Shown here: one piece after another, positions 1-6,108 of the stretch | Layout: the number at the start of each line of letters is the position of its first letter | How positions within the stretch are numbered: the first letter of the stretch is position 1 | Assembly: GCA_023430845.1 (NCBI GenBank) | Contig: JAEYYJ010000010.1 | Span: 1-6,160, forward strand | Direction: 5' to 3' | Source: Pseudomonadota bacterium | GTDB lineage: Bacteria > Pseudomonadota > Alphaproteobacteria > Rhizobiales > Hyphomicrobiaceae | DNA: 6,160 nucleotides | Notes under the pieces: model-generated | The model's input: only the letters and a program-made list of their open reading frames with translations | What the model was told of the DNA's origin: nothing | The model's database searches: none | Position numbers and translations under genes: made by a program

Positions 1-1610
1 CCGATGCCGCGCTCATGAGCGCCGCCCGCACCGCCATCCTGTGCAACGACGCCGCCCTGCGCGAGCGCGATGGCCAGTGGTCCGTCGACGGTGATCCCAT
101 GGAAGGCGCGCTCATGGCCTTCGGCCTCAAGGCCGGCTATGAGCGCGATGCTCTCGCGAAGTCGCTGCCGCGGCTCGATGAGATTCCGTTCGATGCCGCC
201 CATCGCTACATGGCGACGCTGCATCACAGTCACGACGGTGCTGTGTTTGCCTGCATCAAGGGCGCGCCGGAGCGCCTGCTCGACATGTGCCGCACTCAGG
301 CGACACGCGATGGCGAAGCGCCGTTGAACAAGGCGTACTGGCTCGAGGCAATCGACGTTCTAGCGAAGAACGGCCAGCGCGTGCTCGCGCTCGCGTCGCT
401 CGACTTGTTCCACGACAAGCGCACGCTTGGCTTCGCTGACGTGGAGCAGGGATTACGCCTCGACGGTCTCGTCGGGCTCATCGATCCACCGCGCCCCGAG
501 GCGATCGCGGCCGTCGCCGAATGCCGCAGCGCTGGCATCGCAGTGAAGATGATCACGGGCGATCACGCGGCGACTGCCGGTGCCATTGCTGACCAGCTCG
601 GTCTCCCCACACACGCGCACGCGAAAGTCGTCACCGGGCGCGATCTCGACGACATAGCAGCCGCCGATCTGCCGGCGCTGGCCGCCGAGACGAGCGTGTT
701 CGCGCGCACCAGCCCCGAGCACAAGTTACGCCTCGTCGAGGCCCTGCAGGCGGACCGCGACGTCATTGCGATGACCGGGGACGGCGTCAACGATGCGCCG
801 GCGCTGAAGCGCGCGGATGTCGGCGTCGCCATGGGGCGAAGCGGCACGGAGGCGGCAAAGGAAGCCGCCGACATGGTGCTCGCCGACGATAACTTCGCTT
901 CGATTGTCGCCGCCGTCCGCGAAGGGCGCACTGTCTATGACAACCTAACGAAGGTCATCGGCTGGACGCTGCCGACCAACGGTGGCGAGTTCCTCATCGT
1001 CTTGGCCGCCATCATCTTCGGCATCACGCTGCCCATGACGCCGGCGCAGATCCTTTGGATCAACATGGTCACCACTGTCGGCCTCGGGCTCGTGCTCGCC
1101 TTCGAGCCTGCCGAGCCCGACATCATGAAGCGGCCGCCGCGCGCGTCCGATGCACCGATCCTGTCACCATTTCTATTGTGGCGCGTTGTCTTCGTATCGG
1201 TACTCTTCGCCCTCGGCGCGCTCGGCATCTTTGCCTGGGCCATGGCGCGCGGCCTCGGCATCGAGACAGCCCGAACGATGGTGGTAAACACGGTAGTGGT
1301 GCTGGAACTTTTTTACCTGTTCTCGGTCAGGTACCTATATGGGGCCTCGTTCACCTTGCGCGGGATCTTCGGAACTCCAGCCGTGCTGACCGGCATCGCC
1401 GTCATCGTCGGCTTGCAGATGACCTTCACGTACCTACCTGCGATGCAGTACCTGTTCCAGACTACCGGCATCGGCTTTCTCGAAGGCACAGCTATCATAG
1501 GCACGGGCATTGCGCTGTTCGTGATCCTCGAGATCGAGAAGCATGTGGGCCGGGCGCTCTTTCCGACACTGAGACCCGACACCGCAAGACTGGAAGCTCG
1601 CACGGCCTGA
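1..1610 (+). CDS. P-type cation-transporting ATPase, C-terminal part (5' end outside window)
   Basis: Membrane pump that uses ATP to move a cation; P2-like (Ca2+/Na+/K+ ATPase-related) by its motifs. The reading frame is open from the first base, so the ATG at 15 is internal and the DKTGT phosphorylation site lies upstream. Counting from that ATG: nucleotide-binding domain with a GDPTEGAL-like motif (GDPMEGAL, 26-33) and KGAPE (82-86); DPPRP (157-161); MITGD (179-183); the P-domain hinge TGDGVNDAP (254-262). Six hydrophobic segments follow, matching M5-M10 (about 316-337, 346-362, 389-413, 423-443, 458-475, 490-515). M5 keeps the ion-site Asn and Glu (N322, E325), M6 keeps N350 and T353, M8 has E431, but the M6 aspartate of Ca2+ pumps is Thr354. 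No heavy-metal CPx features are visible in this part. The transported ion cannot be settled. The gene ends 59 bp before a Usp gene, with no terminator between. Family is certain; substrate is not. Confidence 0.95.
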   Translation, partial: DAALMSAARTAILCNDAALRERDGQWSVDGDPMEGALMAFGLKAGYERDALAKSLPRLDEIPFDAAHRYMATLHHSHDGAVFACIKGAPERLLDMCRTQATRDGEAPLNKAYWLEAIDVLAKNGQRVLALASLDLFHDKRTLGFADVEQGLRLDGLVGLIDPPRPEAIAAVAECRSAGIAVKMITGDHAATAGAIADQLGLPTHAHAKVVTGRDLDDIAAADLPALAAETSVFARTSPEHKLRLVEALQADRDVIAMTGDGVNDAPALKRADVGVAMGRSGTEAAKEAADMVLADDNFASIVAAVREGRTVYDNLTKVIGWTLPTNGGEFLIVLAAIIFGITLPMTPAQILWINMVTTVGLGLVLAFEPAEPDIMKRPPRASDAPILSPFLLWRVVFVSVLFALGALGIFAWAMARGLGIETARTMVVNTVVVLELFYLFSVRYLYGASFTLRGIFGTPAVLTGIAVIVGLQMTFTYLPAMQYLFQTTGIGFLEGTAIIGTGIALFVILEIEKHVGRALFPTLRPDTARLEARTA

Positions 1611-1650
1611 GCCGCGCTCCATTCCGGAGCCCATAGTGACGAAAACAGTA

Positions 1651-1660
1651 AAAGGAAGGG
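1651..1660 (+). promoter_or_regulatory. Ribosome binding site of the Usp gene
   Basis: A purine-rich stretch containing GGAAGGG ends 9 nt before the ATG at 1670. It supports that start and translation independent of the upstream ATPase gene. Confidence 0.7.
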
Positions 1661-1669
1661 ATCACGATC

Positions 1670-2515
1670 ATGGCTTATAAATCCATCCTGGTGCACCTCA
1701 ACAACGAGGGCCGCGTGGCACGCCTGATGAGCGCGGCGATGCAGCTTGCACTCCCCTCGAACTCCCATGTCACCGGGCTGTTCGTCGTGCCCGCCGCGCC
1801 AGCAAAGTCGCCGCTCTTTCCCATGATCTCGGGTGGCGCCATCGCGAGCGCGATAGATGGCTACCGCAAGAGCGGTGACAACATCCGCACAGCATTCGAC
1901 CAGGCGACCAGCGGTCAACCCGTCGTCGGCGAGTTCCGTGTCCATCAGGCAAAGCGCCCGGGTTATGTGGAGGCCGTGCTCGACCACGCGCGCCCGTCCG
2001 ACATCGTCGTCGCGGCTCAGAAGGAAAGCGACTGGGACTACGCCGACATGTTCGACGTGCCGGACTGGTTGGCGATGGATAGCGGCCGCCCAGTGCTCAT
2101 CGTTCCCAAAGCCGGCGAGATCAATTCACTCGGCGAGCGCGTGGTCGTCGCGTGGAACAACAGCCGCGAGTCATCGCGCGCCGTCTTCGATGCTCTCCCG
2201 CTGCTCGTTAAGGCACGCGAAGTGACCGTCCTCTCTGTCGAGGAAGCGGCGAAGCCCGAAGTGACGAATGACATCGCCGGCGCCGAGATCGGCGCAACGC
2301 TCGCCCGCCACGGCGTCAAGGTCAATGTGCAGCAGGTCAAGCCGGGCGCACGCGGCGATGCCGGGGTCGAGCTGCTGTCGCAAGTCGCAGCACACCGCGC
2401 CGACCTCCTAGTGATGGGCTGCTTCGGCCGCTCGCGCCTGCGGGAATTCGTACTTGGCGGCGCCTCACGGCACGTGCTCCAGAATGCGACCGTACCGGTG
2501 CTGATGTCGCATTGA
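1670..2515 (+). CDS. Universal stress protein, tandem UspA domains
   Basis: Cytoplasmic UspA-superfamily protein of 281 aa, about twice a single Usp domain. The N-terminal domain (about 1-148) opens with the first beta strand (KSILVHL) and ends in a beta strand GRPVLIVP. It has no recognisable glycine-rich nucleotide motif. The C-terminal domain (about 155-281) opens with RVVVAWNNS and carries G250-x2-G253-x9-G263, the family's ATP/phosphate-binding signature, followed by Gly-Ala-Ser rather than Ser directly after the last Gly. So only the second domain is likely to bind nucleotide. Such proteins modulate stress survival, and some bind ATP; the specific partner here is unknown. It lies 59 bp after the ATPase gene on the same strand and ends just before an intrinsic terminator, so a shared transcript with the ATPase is plausible. 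The start is supported by a good ribosome binding site. Confidence 0.93.
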   Translation: MAYKSILVHLNNEGRVARLMSAAMQLALPSNSHVTGLFVVPAAPAKSPLFPMISGGAIASAIDGYRKSGDNIRTAFDQATSGQPVVGEFRVHQAKRPGYVEAVLDHARPSDIVVAAQKESDWDYADMFDVPDWLAMDSGRPVLIVPKAGEINSLGERVVVAWNNSRESSRAVFDALPLLVKAREVTVLSVEEAAKPEVTNDIAGAEIGATLARHGVKVNVQQVKPGARGDAGVELLSQVAAHRADLLVMGCFGRSRLREFVLGGASRHVLQNATVPVLMSH

Positions 2516-2556
2516 TCATTCGGCCACGCGGGACCACGCGAAGCCCTGGACAACGG

Positions 2557-2582
2557 GGACGGGCCAAGTGCCCGTCCTTTTT
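2557..2582 (+). terminator. Rho-independent terminator after the Usp gene
   Basis: A perfect 8-bp GC-rich stem (GGACGGGC at 2557-2564 with GCCCGTCC at 2570-2577), a 5-nt loop, and five Ts at 2578-2582. It starts 42 nt after the Usp stop codon. It separates the ATPase/Usp unit from the P450 unit. Confidence 0.92.
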
Positions 2583-2610
2583 GCTTTCCGAGATCAATGC
2601 TTCCCGCCTT

Positions 2611-2640
2611 TTGATACTGGTACTGAGTACCGCCATTTGT
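2611..2640 (+). promoter_or_regulatory. Possible promoter/operator region of the P450 unit
   Basis: TTGATA at 2611-2616 is one base from the -35 consensus. Just after it sits GGTACT-g-AGTACC (2619-2631), a perfect 6-bp inverted repeat around one base, the kind of symmetry bound by dimeric repressors. TACTG is also directly repeated (2615-2619, 2621-2625). No convincing -10 box stands 16-18 bp from TTGATA. Location between a terminator and a gene start is what makes a promoter likely here; the exact elements are uncertain. Confidence 0.35.
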
Positions 2641-2643
2641 CAT

Positions 2644-2690
2644 GATGCTCCCAACAATCGGCCGAAACGGCCGGGATGAATGGGAGCATC
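2644..2690 (+). repeat. Nested perfect inverted repeat in the P450 leader
   Basis: The outer arms are 10 bp and perfect: GATGCTCCCA (2644-2653) and TGGGAGCATC (2681-2690). The 27-nt interior holds a second hairpin, CGGCCG (2659-2664), loop AAA, CGGCCG (2668-2673). The right outer arm contains GGGAG (2682-2686), the likely ribosome binding site of the ATG at 2694. As RNA the structure would mask that site; as DNA it could be an operator. Confidence 0.75.
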
Positions 2691-2693
2691 CAG

Positions 2694-3881
2694 ATGAGCG
2701 AGCGGCCGCCGGTCACCGACTGGCTGACGGATTGGGATCATCTCGCGCCTCAATGGGTCGATGACCCATTCCCGATCTGGGCCGAGATCCGCAGCTCCAA
2801 ATGCCCGATCGCCCACACGGAGCGCTATGGCGGCGCCTATCTGCCGACACGCTACGCCGACATCCGTGAGATTGCCTACGACCCCGAGCATTTCTCTTCG
2901 CGCCAGGTGGTGGTTCGCGACAGCCAGCCGGTCACGGGCGGCGGCGCGCCACCGATCACATCCGATCCGCCGAAGCATAGGGCGGCGCGTATGGTGCTGC
3001 TGCCCCCGTTCACGCCGCAGGCCATCGAGAAGCTCACGCCCAAGGCGCGCGTCATCTGCAACGACCTGATCGATGCCTTCGCCGACAAGCGCGGCTTCGA
3101 TGCGGCACTCGAGTATGCCCAGCATATTCCCGTGCGCGTCATCGCCGCCATGCTCGGCATACCCGAGAGCGATGGCGATCGTTTCCGCAAGTGGATTCAC
3201 GAGATCCTGGAGCTCGGCACCACCGACGATGCCATTCTCCAGCGCGGCCTCAACGAGATCACGGAGTATTTCGCCGGCCACATGTCGGTACGTCAGAGCG
3301 CGCCGGGCGACGATCTGATCAGCTATCTCATGCGGGCCAGATATCCCGACGGCGAACCCTTCAAGCCGAACCACGTGCTCGGCAGCCTGCGTCTGCTGCT
3401 TGTTGCCGGCATCGACACGACCTGGAGCGGCATAGGCGCTGCCATCTGGCATCTCGCGCGCACGCCGGCCGACCGCGAGCGGCTCGTGCGCGAGCCTGAA
3501 CTCATCCCGACGGCAATCGAGGAATTCCTGCGCGCCTACGCCCCTGTCACCATGGCGCGCCTCGTCGCCAAGGAAACGACCGTCAATGGCTGCACATTTT
3601 CCGAAGGCCAGATGGTGCTGCTGCCCTTCCCGGCGGCCAACCGGGACCCGGAAGCGTTTCCCGATGCAGACAAGGTGATCATCGACCGCCAGGAGAACCG
3701 CCACGCAGCCTTCGGTCTCGGCATTCACCGATGCGTCGGCTCGAACCTCGCACGCATGGAAATGACGGTCGCCATCGAGGAACTGCTGCGCCGCTGCCCC
3801 GAGTTCCACCTCGCGGGAGACGTGACCTGGTCGCACGGCGCGGTCCGCGGTCCTCGAAGGCTCCCGATCGCCTTCTCCTGA
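2694..3881 (+). CDS. Cytochrome P450 monooxygenase
   Basis: Soluble haem-thiolate monooxygenase of 395 aa, normal for a bacterial P450 fed by separate ferredoxin and reductase. No membrane anchor and no fused reductase are present. Seen in order: substrate-recognition N-terminal half with a C-helix-type segment (PPKHRAAR); I-helix oxygen-activation motif AGIDTT (238-243) with the acid-threonine pair intact; K-helix ExxR (E277-R280); a PERF-like region around AANRDPEAF; haem loop FGLGIHRCVG (340-349) with Cys347 as the iron ligand. All catalytic landmarks are intact. An in-frame ATG lies 18 nt upstream at 2676, but only the 2694 start has a well-spaced GGGAG (2682-2686, 7-nt spacing), so I prefer it. 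Substrate and CYP family cannot be read from sequence. No ferredoxin is nearby. A TAXI binding protein follows 134 bp downstream on the same strand. Confidence 0.95.
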   Translation: MSERPPVTDWLTDWDHLAPQWVDDPFPIWAEIRSSKCPIAHTERYGGAYLPTRYADIREIAYDPEHFSSRQVVVRDSQPVTGGGAPPITSDPPKHRAARMVLLPPFTPQAIEKLTPKARVICNDLIDAFADKRGFDAALEYAQHIPVRVIAAMLGIPESDGDRFRKWIHEILELGTTDDAILQRGLNEITEYFAGHMSVRQSAPGDDLISYLMRARYPDGEPFKPNHVLGSLRLLLVAGIDTTWSGIGAAIWHLARTPADRERLVREPELIPTAIEEFLRAYAPVTMARLVAKETTVNGCTFSEGQMVLLPFPAANRDPEAFPDADKVIIDRQENRHAAFGLGIHRCVGSNLARMEMTVAIEELLRRCPEFHLAGDVTWSHGAVRGPRRLPIAFS

Positions 3882-3923
3882 GATCGCCGACCATCGGACA
3901 CGCTTTTAGCCGCGACGGGGTGG

Positions 3924-3940
3924 CGCAAGCGGCGCTTGCG
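3924..3940 (+). repeat. Short hairpin in the P450-TAXI gap
   Basis: CGCAAGC (3924-3930), loop GGC, GCTTGCG (3934-3940): a perfect 7-bp stem. There is no T-run after it, so it is not a convincing intrinsic terminator. It may be an mRNA-processing or stability element between the two genes, or chance. The rest of the 134-bp gap shows no clear promoter. Confidence 0.4.
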
Positions 3941-4015
3941 GCTTGAAGATGGCTGTCTGAAATGGTTCAAGGAACGCAGCAATAAGCATCGCCGGAGACG
4001 GGACGGAAACGGGGC

Positions 4016-5173
4016 ATGACACTTACGCGCAGAGCCTATCTCGGCGGGATGAGCGCAGCGATTGGCGCTGGCTTGATGCCGGGGACGGCAAGTGCGCAGG
4101 TGAAGCCGCTGCCAAATCTGCCCTCGACCATGATCTGGAGCGTCGGTGACGACGACGGCCCGCGCTATCGGGAGGCGCAGGCGATCGCCGAAGCGATCAG
4201 CAAGGCGCACGGCACGCGCATTCGCCTCCAGCCCTCCGAGAATGCGTTCGGGCGCATGGAGCAGCTCAAGGAGCGGCAGGTCACGCACGGCCTGCTCGGC
4301 ATGGAGGCCTACTTCGCGGCCGAAGGCCTCTTTTCCTATGTCGCACCGACCTGGGGACCGCAGGATCTGCGCTGTCTGCTCGGGCGCATGAGTTCGATGT
4401 CGATCGTCGCGCGCCAAGCGAGCGGGATCGCAAAGCTCCAGGACATCAAGGGAAAGCGGTTCGCACGTACGCCCCGCAATCTGGCGCTGACATTCAGAAC
4501 AGACGCACTTCTCGATGCGGCCGGCATCGCAAGCAAGGATCTCACCATCGTCGAGTTCGAGCGCACCTCCGATGCGCTAGACGCGCTTGCGGCAGGTGAT
4601 GTCGATTGCGCCGCTGCCGTAACGACGGCGGCCTCCGCTCAAGCGCTCGATGCATTCGCCGATACGATCACCTGGATAGAGCTTCCCGCCACTGACAAGG
4701 ACTTCTGGGGCCGGCTGCAGCGTTCACTGCCGCTCGCACTGCCGTTCGTCGAGGATACGGGGCCAGGCATCAGCAAGGCGGCGCCGAAAGCGCTCATGGG
4801 CTATCGCGATCCGGTGGTGACGGTCTACGCGGATGCCGCAGAGCTGGAGGTCTATGCCGTTACCCGGGCAATCGCCGACAATTTCGAGCTGTACCAGAGC
4901 GCCCTTCCCATTCTGTCGCGTTGGGAGCTGCCGCAGTCCGCAGGCTTTCCCACATCACTTCCCTACCACGATGGCGCGATCCGGTTTCTCAAAGAGAAGA
5001 ACGTCTGGTCGGCTGACCACCAGCGCTGGCAAGAGGGCATCATGCGGCGTCAGGCCCGCCTGCGTCAGGGTTGGGCGGAGATGATGGCCAAAGAGCCAAC
5101 CAAGAGCGCCACCGCTGCGGCGCTGGCCGAGCTGTGGATTCCCCGCCGGGCGGAAATCCTGAAGTCGCTCTGA
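4016..5173 (+). CDS. TAXI-family TRAP transporter solute-binding protein
   Basis: Periplasmic binding protein of 385 aa, somewhat longer than a typical TAXI protein owing to a charged helical C-terminus (about 325-385). The N-terminus is a twin-arginine-type signal: TRRAYLGG (4-11), a hydrophobic stretch, then ASA-Q, with likely cleavage after residue 27. The mature part resembles NMT1/TAXI binding proteins: an opening beta strand (TMIWSVGDDDGPRY), a domain that detects ligand, the segment LQDIKGKRFARTP (about 142-154) typical of the second lobe, and FERTSDALDALAAGDVDCAA, the family's usual 'count of ligand-dependent' region. TRAP systems import organic acids or amino acids using ion gradients, and need a membrane subunit. 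None is in this window, so the protein is either served from elsewhere or acts as a stand-alone sensor. The ribosome binding site is weak (GGA at 4005-4007, GGGG at 4011-4014). Possibly co-transcribed with the P450. The ligand is unknown. Confidence 0.88.
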   Translation: MTLTRRAYLGGMSAAIGAGLMPGTASAQVKPLPNLPSTMIWSVGDDDGPRYREAQAIAEAISKAHGTRIRLQPSENAFGRMEQLKERQVTHGLLGMEAYFAAEGLFSYVAPTWGPQDLRCLLGRMSSMSIVARQASGIAKLQDIKGKRFARTPRNLALTFRTDALLDAAGIASKDLTIVEFERTSDALDALAAGDVDCAAAVTTAASAQALDAFADTITWIELPATDKDFWGRLQRSLPLALPFVEDTGPGISKAAPKALMGYRDPVVTVYADAAELEVYAVTRAIADNFELYQSALPILSRWELPQSAGFPTSLPYHDGAIRFLKEKNVWSADHQRWQEGIMRRQARLRQGWAEMMAKEPTKSATAAALAELWIPRRAEILKSL

Positions 5174-5222
5174 TCGGAAACTTCGCCAGCGACTGAGCCG
5201 TTACGATTTGGAGAGTCCAGGC

Positions 5223-5255
5223 ATCGGGGCCCGTCCCAAAACGGGGCTGCCCGAT
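5223..5255 (+). terminator. Hairpin after the TAXI gene, possible weak terminator
   Basis: ATCGGG (5223-5228) pairs with CCCGAT (5250-5255). Inside it GCCCGT (5229-5234) pairs with ACGGGGC (5241-5247) with a bulged G, around a short A-rich loop. It begins 50 nt after the TAXI stop. A T-run is missing, so termination would be inefficient or Rho-assisted. Confidence 0.4.
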
Positions 5256-5382
5256 CTCTCCATCAGGCCGGTAAATGTCCATACAGGTGGTTGCGCCTGC
5301 ATCCCGCTCATGCGGGTGTATCTATGCGTGTTCTCCAATGTCCCCTTAATGTTTTCATAACGTTGCCATTACATGCGGCGTT

Positions 5383-5388
5383 TTGACA
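5383..5388 (+). promoter_or_regulatory. Candidate -35 box for the M15A gene
   Basis: Exact TTGACA in an otherwise AT-richer patch, 157 nt upstream of the peptidase ATG. The expected -10 position (about 5406-5411) is poor; TGTAAC at 5401-5406 is a better match but too close. Alphaproteobacterial -10 boxes are often degenerate, so this remains only a candidate. Confidence 0.3.
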
Positions 5389-5441
5389 CCCACTTAACCA
5401 TGTAACTCCCTGCTGTCGCCAGATTTTGAGCGGCAAAGAGC

Positions 5442-5531
5442 CTCCCGGCACCCGGCTTGCTTCGGGTGCAGAGAAGTCCCGAGGCCAAAAGAACAGGCCC
5501 GGGCACAAACGGGTGCAGACTAACGGGGGAG
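5442..5531 (+). promoter_or_regulatory. Structured 5' leader of the M15A gene (unassigned)
   Basis: Two hairpins stand side by side: GCACCCG (5448-5454) with CGGGTGC (5463-5469), and CCCG-A-GGCC (5478-5486) with GGCCCGGG (5496-5503). CTCCC (5442-5446) can pair with GGGAG (5527-5531), which is the ribosome binding site, closing a three-way arrangement. A second copy of CGGGTGCAGA (5510-5519; first at 5463-5472) offers hairpin 1 an alternative partner. It matches no riboswitch class that I can recognise. Structure is predicted by eye only. Confidence 0.35.
5525..5531 (+). promoter_or_regulatory. Ribosome binding site of the M15A gene
   Basis: GGGGGAG ends 8 nt before the ATG at 5540. It decides the start in favour of 5540 over the upstream TTG at 5426. 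Confidence 0.8.
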
Positions 5532-5539
5532 TTCATCCT

Positions 5540-5965
5540 ATGTCTCGCGTACCAACCGTGCTCCGGCTGATCGCCGGTGCATTCATCCTGAGTGTCGTCA
5601 TGCTGACGGGCGCCAAGCCCTCGTCGGCGCAATCCTCAACCTCGTGCCTTCCTGGGTCGGTGAAAAGCACACTGAACAAGATCCGCGCCAAGTTTGGCCC
5701 GGTCCGGGTGATCTCGACCTTCCGCCGTGGCGCAGTTATCGCCGGCACGGGGCGTCGCAGCCTTCATGCCTCATGCCGCGCAGTCGACTTCCATGCGCCT
5801 GCCGGCAAGCGTGCCGCGGTCATCGCTTGGCTGCGCACGAACCACAAGGGTGGTCTTGGCATCTATAGCTGCGGCATGAGCCATCTCCACATCGACAACG
5901 GCGGCAACTACACGTGGAACAAGTGCGTCGGTGGCAGCCGCCGGCGCGTTGCATCCTCGAACTGA
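5540..5965 (+). CDS. Secreted M15A-like (YcbK/D-Ala-D-Ala carboxypeptidase-type) metallopeptidase
   Basis: Small exported protein of 141 aa, likely acting on peptidoglycan peptides in the periplasm. A Sec signal peptide (basic start, hydrophobic 10-24) ends at SSA-Q, with cleavage likely after residue 30. The mature domain opens with CLPGSVKSTLNKIRAKFGPVRVIS, a common start for alphaproteobacterial M15A/DUF882-type proteins, then STFRRG and the zinc signature SxHxxCxAxD (S74-D83; H76 and D83 as ligands), then HLHID (115-119) where His117 is the expected third ligand. The Glu found before the last His in VanY-type enzymes is not seen; the position reads Ser-His. Four cysteines remain after cleavage (36, 79, 111, 129), an even number that could form two disulfides. 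A basic tail (GGSRRRV) ends the protein. The start is fixed by a strong ribosome binding site. It may be an enzyme or only a binding fold. It appears monocistronic. Confidence 0.88.
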   Translation: MSRVPTVLRLIAGAFILSVVMLTGAKPSSAQSSTSCLPGSVKSTLNKIRAKFGPVRVISTFRRGAVIAGTGRRSLHASCRAVDFHAPAGKRAAVIAWLRTNHKGGLGIYSCGMSHLHIDNGGNYTWNKCVGGSRRRVASSN

Positions 5966-5982
5966 CCGTAAACTATGCCTCA

Positions 5983-6016
5983 GGCCATGGATGCGGTTTG
6001 CGCTGCATCCATGGCC
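5983..6016 (+). terminator. Perfect 12-bp inverted repeat after the M15A gene, probable terminator
   Basis: GGCCATGGATGC (5983-5994), a 10-nt loop, GCATCCATGGCC (6005-6016). It begins 18 nt after the stop codon. The following bases (GACTGTTT) give only a short T-run, so it may act as a weak terminator or a 3'-end stabiliser. Confidence 0.55.
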
Positions 6017-6108
6017 GACTGTTTCCAGAGTGAAACCGTAGCGCGCCTGCTCAAGTTGCCCGATCATACTGGTGCCGTGCTCGCCCCTTAGACAGGCGAC
6101 CACGACAG

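Larger units (their letters stand above)
5174..5539. other. 366-bp non-coding region between the TAXI and M15A genes
   Basis: No credible gene is seen here; an open frame that runs in from 5426 uses a TTG and has no ribosome binding site. The region holds an interrupted hairpin near the TAXI stop (5223-5255), a small CCCGC/GCGGG hairpin (5303-5316), an AT-richer stretch (about 5345-5407) containing an exact TTGACA at 5383-5388 and likely carrying the promoter, and a structured leader (5442-5531) ending at the peptidase ribosome binding site. Confidence 0.7.

Noticed and set aside
1055..1636. A 193-residue + strand frame overlapping the ATPase end.
   Set aside because: Out of frame with clear ATPase membrane segments M6-M10, and its translation is low-complexity His/Arg-rich.
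1313..1987. A 224-residue minus-strand frame spanning the ATPase-Usp junction.
   Set aside because: Antisense to two well-supported genes, with no recognisable domain.
2676..2693. Alternative P450 start, ATG at 2676, adding six residues.
   Set aside because: No good ribosome binding site lies before it, whereas 2694 has GGGAG at 7-nt spacing. It cannot be excluded from sequence alone.
2640..3836. A 398-residue open frame on the minus strand opposite the P450.
   Set aside because: It lies antisense to a P450 with all motifs intact. Its translation is rich in Arg/Ala/Gly with no recognisable domain, as expected for the opposite strand of GC-rich coding DNA.
3725..4417. A 230-residue minus-strand frame across the P450-TAXI gap.
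   Set aside because: Overlaps the P450 haem region and the TAXI signal peptide on the other strand, and shows no family features.
5426..5539. N-terminal extension of the M15A protein from a TTG at 5426.
   Set aside because: It would bury the signal peptide behind 38 hydrophilic residues. The ATG at 5540 has a strong ribosome binding site, and the region is better explained as an untranslated leader.
6021..6036. Small GTTTC/GAAAC inverted repeat after the last terminator-like element.
   Set aside because: Only 5 bp of stem with no T-run or nearby gene start that it would clearly serve; within chance.
5771..6103. A 110-residue minus-strand frame at the right end.
   Set aside because: Antisense to the peptidase zinc-site region, and starts with a GTG without a ribosome binding site.
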